NCBI GenBank assembly: GCA_023053545.1
Contig: JAKZAN010000004.1
Coordinates: forward strand, 372,001 to 436,000
DNA length: 64,000 nt
Reading direction: 5' to 3'
DNA from: Lepidurus packardi
Lineage: Eukaryota; Arthropoda; Branchiopoda; Notostraca; Triopsidae
The translations under genes were made by a program, and so were the position numbers. Under the pieces are notes generated by a model, which searched no databases, was not told the DNA's origin, and saw nothing but the letters and a program-made list of their open reading frames with translations. The stretch's first letter is position 1, and each line of letters starts with the position of its first letter. This document shows, piece by piece, positions 58,171 through 64,000 of this stretch.

Positions 58171-58436
58171 GCACTTTAAGTAGCGGTTTTCGGACCCCTT
58201 TTTAACAGTGCTTCATCGGACTACGTTCGAACTTTGTATGCAAAGAAAAACGCAACTATTATTTAAAAAAAAAACACTTGTATTTATTTAAGATTTCAAT
58301 ATGAAATTTTGCTTGGGGGACATGTGAGTTTCAAGGGGGGGATATGGAGTTTCAAGGGGGGGTGGGCATGGGAGTTTCGGGGGGGGGGGGTCATATGCAT
58401 TTTTTTGGAAATTTGCTTGTTGCCTATGCTCACAAG

Positions 58437-58606
58437 CAGGGCCGTAGCCAGGATTGGGGGGGGGGGGGGGTTGAAAGCTTTGGAGGGGGTTTTCAATATG
58501 CAATCTTATTGGGCGTTTACTATTCGCATATCCTTACCATTATAAAATACAAATTTCGGGGGGGGGGGGGCGGCTTAAAAGACCCTCCCCCCTGGCTACG
58601 GCCCTG
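58437..58606. mobile_element. Nested hAT MITE, 170 bp
   Basis: Begins CAGGGCCGTAGCCAGG and ends CCTGGCTACGGCCCTG, perfect inverted ends of a widespread hAT type, with an exact 8-bp duplication CTCACAAG on both sides (58429-58436 and 58607-58614). Internal G-runs follow each TIR. It is inserted into the larger hAT element and is therefore younger than it. Confidence 0.95.
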
Positions 58607-59367
58607 CTCACAAGTATAAACTTAACATCTCAGGCGCAGTTTAAACCCTTCCCCCCCCCTGTATTCGGCGGTATCCCCCCCCCCCCCCGCCAAGTGGCCA
58701 AGAGGAGTAACTCCTCATGACCCCCCCCCCCCCCCATCAGCACCACTGCTTGCGCCTGCCCAAGGAATTATGATCCCGTATGTGCTATTGACGGCATTAC
58801 GTACGCCAACCGTTGTACTATGGCATGTGCGGGTAAGGCAGCGAAGGATGATTTTTATTCCCTTAGAAGCTTTGCCCGTCAATCGGTAAACATCTATATT
58901 TATTGCCAGGAGTCTCACAACGTCAGCATGGGCCATGCGATGGAGGTGACGACCCCTGGTAAACGCTCCGGGTACTTTATCCTACCAGCTAAATCTGCTC
59001 AGTTGTTTGTGTTCAAGTCAAATTTTGCGAATATTGTAGTTAACTATAATGTTGTGTAAAACTGTTTTTACATTAAAAATATATGTTGAACTGGTTTTAC
59101 AATTTATTTATGACCTGATGTCGACCAAGCACGTGCCAAAGCAGCAGTGATACATGCAAGGTGCGTGAACCTCAACTCACGATGTACTGTACAACAACTC
59201 ATTTTTTGGCAAGTGTATTGTACGTTTTGAAAGTGGAACCGAGCACAACAAAAATAGTTTCGGAAATAAAATAGTCTGGAGAAATGCACTGAGTAAAAAT
59301 ACATTTGATTTATTTCCAAATCTCGAGCGCTCTTAGTGAATATTTTAGACATGATCGTTTGCATAAC

Positions 59368-59885
59368 GACTCACCCAGACCAACAGCTCAGATTACTACA
59401 TAACACGCATGTCATAGGAAACGAAACTTTCTAAAAGTGATTGCCTAATGCTCTTGTATTAGGCAACATGAAACGAAACAGATGTAAACAAGGACTGTGT
59501 ATGGTGTTGGAAAAAACGATTAAAAAATCCCAACCAGACGATTGAAAATTCCATTTTGTTCCTCTCCATTTAACCCTCAAACCCCCAGAAGACCAGCGGT
59601 TAGGTGCGTACAAGCGTCAATCAAATAGATTCAGTTTGTATAAAAAAACTATTCAATTGATGAACACAACCGTCGAAGACATGGCCACGCAATTCTCATT
59701 TGTAATTCGTGACCTTCTACTAGCCATCCCGTTCAATTACTGTTGGTGGACCAAGTAATATTCCAAGATAGACAAACTTTTTGTTGTTTCACTATTTCAC
59801 GGTTGATTTCCTGTAAACAAAACAACGCAGATAGCCAAGCTGGACTTGGGTTACTATGTCCAAGGACGCGTCCTTATTCGTCCCC
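59368..59885. repeat. Duplicated upstream region of Kazal gene 2
   Basis: Homologous, with substitutions and indels, to 51405-51830. It shows the two Kazal genes arose by a tandem duplication that predates the hAT insertion in gene 1. Confidence 0.7.
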
Positions 59886-59893
59886 TATATAAG
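59886..59893 (+). promoter_or_regulatory. TATA box, Kazal gene 2
   Basis: TATATAAG within CGTCCCCTATATAAGGCA, equivalent to 51831-51838, about 90 bp before the ATG at 59977. Confidence 0.65.
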
Positions 59894-59976
59894 GCATGTT
59901 TAGCCCTCCAGGAAGCGTCATTACAGGCTCATGTCTTTGCTAAAATTAAGTAAACAATTATCACTGGGTAAGAAAC

Positions 59977-60277
59977 ATGCAAGCGTGGCTTGCAATTATT
60001 ACGACGCTAGTATGCCTATCGACAATTACTCCAGAAAGCCAAGGCAGAGTCTTACATCACGGGCGTCATTGTACCTGCCCAAAGCATATAGATCGCGTGT
60101 GTGGTGTTAATGGCGTTACGTACGATAACAGTTGTATAATGGCATGTGCAGGTAAGTGCTGTAAAGGATTATTTTTATTCCCCCAAACGACCAGTCAATC
60201 ATTTGCTAAATGTATATTTATTTACAGAAGTCCCAAAACGTCACCAAGGTTCATGCGATGGAGAAGACCTCCAGTGA
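59977..60277 (+). CDS. Kazal-type secreted protein 2, intact, 74 aa
   Basis: Two exons, 59977-60151 and 60228-60277 (TGA 60275-60277), split by a 76-bp phase-1 intron. Residues 1-23 are a signal peptide (MQAWLAIITTLVCLST...). One Kazal domain follows with six cysteines: HCTCPKHIDRVCGVNGVTYD, then SCIMAC, then QGSC. It would be a secreted serine-protease inhibitor or related binding protein; the target is unknown. An unspliced reading would extend to 60408, but the splice sites (GGTAAGT donor, TTTACAG acceptor) complete the Kazal fold and so are preferred. The TATA promoter is shared with gene 1. Confidence 0.85.
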
Positions 60278-61190
60278 ACGATCCGAGTACTACATCATCC
60301 CAGCTAAATCCGATCAGTCTTTTTTTTTTTTTTTTGGCCAACGGCCATACCACGCAGAATGTAAAGTACCCAGACTCGTCGGTTTTTTGTGTTCCAGTCA
60401 AATTTTGAGAACAATGCAAGTTACCTGTAGTTTGGGTTAAAACTTTTTTATAGAAAAATATAGGTGGAACTGTTTTTATAATGTATTTGTATTTATGACC
60501 TGATATGATATTGTCGCGCTCTTTTTTCGCAATCGATACAGTTTAGCAGTAAGGACACCTCGTCAACTGACGAATTACACGATAAAGCCGCAGGAGTACA
60601 CATTCGATGCGGGAACCTCCAAATAGGATAACGATGAGCCATTTTTAACTGTATAAGAAATATTAAATCTAAGCAGCGACTTTGTAATTTAGTTGTCTAG
60701 AAAATAATGCCTCTATGAAGAGTACCCTCATTGGTTAATGAATTGCAAAGTGAAAGCGAAGTGCGTAGCAACCACAGTCCCGCATAGCTTAGCTTGACGC
60801 CCCCAAGCTACCACAAGATGGCGCGCAGTGCTTTGAATGGGGTTGTCTATGAACGCGTATTGCTCCTGCACATAAAACGGCACATAGGATAACACTATAG
60901 CTAAGTACTCAATTTAGTTTAACTTTTACTTTAAAATCATTATAATAAGGACAGGGCAGTTTCCGAATTGTCAGTTTGGCTTTTTTTTCGCATACACAAA
61001 AAATTTGATTGCTTTTTTCAAATTTAAAAAGGCAAATATAAAGAAATTAGTATTGTCTGGCATTCCTTATTAATATTACCCACATGACTATACAAAATGT
61101 ATATAAGAATGTTGTGAATGAAAGTGCCTCTGGCTTCCCATGCTATTGTGTGATTGACAATATGAGCATACCCGATAAACGTTGCAGCAA
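60278..61190. other. Downstream of Kazal gene 2
   Basis: The 3' flank (to about 60505) is homologous to 58963-59130 after Kazal gene 1, apart from a poly-T insertion near 60320. Beyond it no gene is recognised. Confidence 0.5.
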
Positions 61191-62828
61191 TTAAATTAAA
61201 GTAGAATTTCCAGTGCAAGCGGGGGATGTGTCCTGATTATCGAACTGCACAATGATAATGAAGTACGTGGCAACTGCTCCAACAACCTAAAACACTCCCT
61301 TTTAGTGATATAATTTCTTAAGAAAAATCAATAAAGAGACAATCGAATCTTACTGTTGGAAGAATTTTCCTACCAATCGCAAACATTCCGCAGCCAGTAA
61401 TTTCCGCGTCAACGCTCAAAACTTGGTTGCGAAACCAATGAAGCTTTTTGTGGCCACGACAGAGAAATGCATCCAATATTTTAAAAAAATAACTTGAGAT
61501 TTATATAGTTCACAGCATTTACCTTGAGACCATCCTCAGCACTCAAATCATGAAGCAGCAATTCCTCAACTTTTAGCTTAGTGTCTTTGACCTTAGAACT
61601 GGAGATTTAGTCCAAGTTATAAAGGAAAATCGAATCCGTTAAACTCACAGCGTCAGTAAGCCAATCCGCTGCCCAAATAACTAATAGGAAACTCATAGAA
61701 TCTTGGCTGAAATTCAGCAGAAGAGTGATAGTCTTAACAATCCACGAAAAGTCTTGACAAAGGGTCTGGTTTTGCAGAATTTCTGAGAAGCGTAAGTAAA
61801 GTGTATGCGATCCACCTATGAGATTCGTCAGCCGACAGGTCATGAAAAGTAGGAGAGGGAAGCTAAAGTAGGCATCAACTGCTTGGGCCGCCTTCTTTAG
61901 CTTAATTGTGACTTCCTGCAAGTTTCTGATTCGCATAGAATAGGAGAGAGAACCGAACTTGTTCTCTTGCCTCAGGCCTCCAAGTTGGGTATCTTGGATT
62001 CGTACCGTATCAGTATCGAGGACCTGGTTAATCTTCGATCTGAAGTGAGCAAATTGATGACCAACAGTTTGGCAGATTACTAGCAATTGCACAGGGACTA
62101 GCCAAGACGCAGATAGGTTATACATCAGCATTAGTAAGTTCAGCGTACGCCTCAGGAAAAGATGGGATGTCCCAAAAATTAAACTCCAGCGAACGATGTC
62201 TTTATTAGGGTTGTAATACTTGCACAACACTAAGAATAACTATTTTTTAAAAATAAAGAAAGAGAAAAAGAAAAAATCTGAACACATTAAGAACTGAGAA
62301 TAAGAAGAAGCTCAAGTTATTCTTTCTCACCGAAGTTGCATTAAACAGGCCAACGGGAATAAACGTCAGGTACGAGAGCTTCAACTTGTTCAAATTTGGA
62401 CCCAGCAAATCACTTGAAGCCGATAGATAGTTAAGAGCTGATTTTAGGGATGTAATGTTCCATAAAGTTAAGCGAGGTACAACAATCGAGGAGCATAGAA
62501 AGCTTAGGTTGTCTAGCATGGCAACTACCTTCGTAGTAGGACTATCAGGGAGAAAGAATATGATAAAGGCAGTATCCACTAAGTCTGCACACTGAAAAGC
62601 TAAGGTAATAAGCCAGAGAAAGGTCAAAATGGAGAACCCAGTAAAGAGAAGTTCGAAATCCTTCCCATTCTGAATTACCTGAACAGGTAAGAGGCCTGAC
62701 CAGATGGTAATGCTCAAGAATTTCTGGATATTAATTACTGAACTACTACCGATACTGGGTTCGGGTGATATGTTAGGAGGACAAAAACTTTCCACTTTAG
62801 TTTGCCTAACTTGTTTCAGACAATCCAT
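61191..62828 (-). CDS. Gustatory receptor (Gr family), 447 aa
   Basis: Five exons, 5' to 3': 62331-62828, 61649-62239, 61523-61591, 61354-61443, 61191-61286, all phase 0 (1,344 nt). The final exon has TYFIIIVQF, an exact match to the Gr signature TYxxxxxQF. Hydrophobic helices precede it and the third-last helix region ends AAQAVDAYFSFPLLLF. Intron positions match the Gr at 46.7 kb, with an extra split near residue 365. Reading through the 79-bp intron 61444-61522 instead would meet a stop, so splicing is required. Ligand unknown. Confidence 0.85.
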
Positions 62829-63240
62829 GGTGTGAGAGACTTGGTTTCTGCGGATGCACTGAAGGTCTTATAGGCAAAAATCGATTAATATTTAACACGG
62901 CTGTTCAATTTTCCGATCATAAATATTTAAGGAAGTCCTTGGGAAAGGTTTCTTTTAAAAAAAAAATTGTCAACTCATGTATGAGGTACAATTGCCACAT
63001 AACCTATGCATATGAAAATTTAATCTAGAAGTTTGTTTAGATCAAATCCAGCAATTTGTCTTAACCTAGAAATATAATTTCTTTTATTTTCGTAGTTTTA
63101 GATTCTTTTAGTTGCTTGGCTAGGAAGCTTAAGTCAGAAAACTGGTTTATACCGGGACTCAATAAGAAATCAGAGGTCTGATTGAAGCCTTTGCGCTTCA
63201 AGCGTTTACTAATAAATACATTTCCTATCTAATTTTGGTC
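62829..63240. other. Intergenic region
   Basis: AT-rich, no gene recognised. Confidence 0.4.
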
Positions 63241-63244
63241 AACT

Positions 63245-63352
63245 CAGTAACGGGCGGGGGCAAAGTAGACAGCCGGTGCACGGTAGGCAACGGGAGCACA
63301 CAGGCGGGCGTACGGTAGATGGTGGGAGCAGCATAAACTGAGGCAGAGGCAA
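63245..63352 (-). pseudogene. Cuticle protein C-terminal fragment
   Basis: On the minus strand this reads as an Ala/Pro/Tyr-rich tail (SASVYAAPTIYRTPAC, then after a frame break PVAYRAPAVYFAPARY) closely resembling the tail of the adjacent gene at 63532. The RR-1 domain is absent and the frame is broken, so it is a truncated duplicate. Confidence 0.7.
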
Positions 63353-63531
63353 AACCTCAAGGGTTTAAATCCCGCTCTCAAATTTCAACGTTAATTACTT
63401 AATTGAGTCGCCTTGGTTCAGGAGCTTTCGTTTGCTTATGCGTTCATAAAGGTACACAATTGTTTGCTTTATAATATATATTAATAAATACACCTCATAT
63501 GGTCACATCAAGGGGCTATTTCTTTCGCAAT

Positions 63532-64000
63532 TTAATAACGGGCAGGGGCAGGGACGACAGCGGGTGCACGGTAAGCGACGGGAGCAACATAGGTGGGTGC
63601 ATGGTAGACGGTGGGCGCAGCATAGGTGGGGGCAGCATAAGCTGAGGCCGAGTAGGTTGGGGGACGGACGGTGGCCCACACGGCGGCGACTTCTGGGGTG
63701 TATGCGGGGGCGACGGGCAAGTGGTCACCCATGGGTCGGAATCCGTTCTCGTCAGCAACCCAGGTCAAAGCGATGCGTTGGCCTTCGGGGGTAATGTAAG
63801 AAGAAGATCCGCGGTTGGTGTTGCCCATCTCGTTGCCGATCATCTTCTGAACTTGGGTTTCTTCACGGGTCGTGCCGTCAGATAATTCGTAGCTAGAAAG
63901 TCCATACTTTAGTTAAAGAACAGAATGATGACTACACTGGCTTACCTCCAGCGGCTGCTTCCGTCTGGGTTGCGGACATCGCTTTGACTCACAAGGGTGA
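63532..64000 (-). CDS. RR-1 cuticle protein 2, truncated by the window end
   Basis: Exon 2 (63532-63892) and the 3' part of exon 1 (63946-64000) are visible. The signal peptide lies beyond the window. The RR-1 domain is present (SYELSDGTTREETQVQKMIG, then PEGQRIALTWVADENGFRPMG). The tail has AAPTYAAPTVYHAPTY repeats ending APARY. Intron position and phase match the cuticle gene at 48.8 kb and the proteins are clearly paralogous. Confidence 0.88.

Noticed and set aside
59977..60408. Unspliced 143-codon frame of Kazal gene 2
   Set aside because: Good splice sites at 60151/60228 give a complete six-cysteine Kazal domain matching the paralog. The unspliced reading loses it.
61444..61522. Frameshift in the second gustatory receptor
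   Set aside because: Reading through gives a stop at a T-run, but a normal 79-bp GT-AG intron removes the stretch and keeps phase.

Overview
This is eukaryotic DNA, almost certainly from an arthropod and most likely a branchiopod crustacean of the Daphnia type. The taxon is an inference. It rests on very short introns (mostly 60-110 bp), tandem gustatory and ionotropic chemoreceptor genes, RR-1 cuticle proteins, small secreted Kazal proteins, telomere-like TTAGG motifs and several young transposons. Most real genes are multi-exon. The exon models below were built by hand from GT-AG (once GC-AG) junctions with consistent phase, and every 'intact' model closes in frame.

Left part (1-9 kb): mostly gene-poor. 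It holds a candidate TIR element, a decayed non-LTR retrotransposon tail, one unrecognised gene and one Ig-like gene.

Centre (9.2-33.4 kb): a tandem array with a 7,982-bp period. Each unit carries two head-to-head genes about 1 kb apart: a 594-aa ionotropic receptor (minus strand) and a 448-aa secreted CUB-domain protein (plus strand). Copy 1 has an intact CUB gene, but to its left only the orphan first exon of an IR gene. Copy 2 has its CUB gene cut by a complete 4,629-bp Ty3/gypsy-type LTR retrotransposon. Copy 3 has a 181-bp solo LTR at the same base with the same 5-bp target duplication. The two complete IR genes (13.5-17.5 and 26.1-30.1 kb) look identical and intact. The array interior is nearly identical between copies while its outer edges are diverged, the pattern expected from unequal crossover.

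Right part: a harmonin (USH1C)-type PDZ scaffold (34.6-38.9 kb, minus); repeats at 41-42.5 kb including a TIR element; an SRSF7/9G8-type splicing factor (43.1-45 kb, minus); a gustatory receptor (46.7-48.3 kb, minus); an RR-1 cuticle protein (48.8-49.3 kb, minus); a probable solo LTR (50.5 kb); and two tandem Kazal-type genes (51.9-60.3 kb, plus). The first Kazal gene is split by a 6,730-bp hAT transposon with an intact 982-aa four-exon transposase, an extra coding region, a hairpin ladder and a nested hAT MITE. A second gustatory receptor (61.2-62.8 kb) and a second, window-truncated cuticle gene end the window.

There is no operon-like pathway here. The themes are chemosensation, cuticle and secreted proteins, and very recent transposon and duplication activity that has created presence/absence states of secreted-protein genes.
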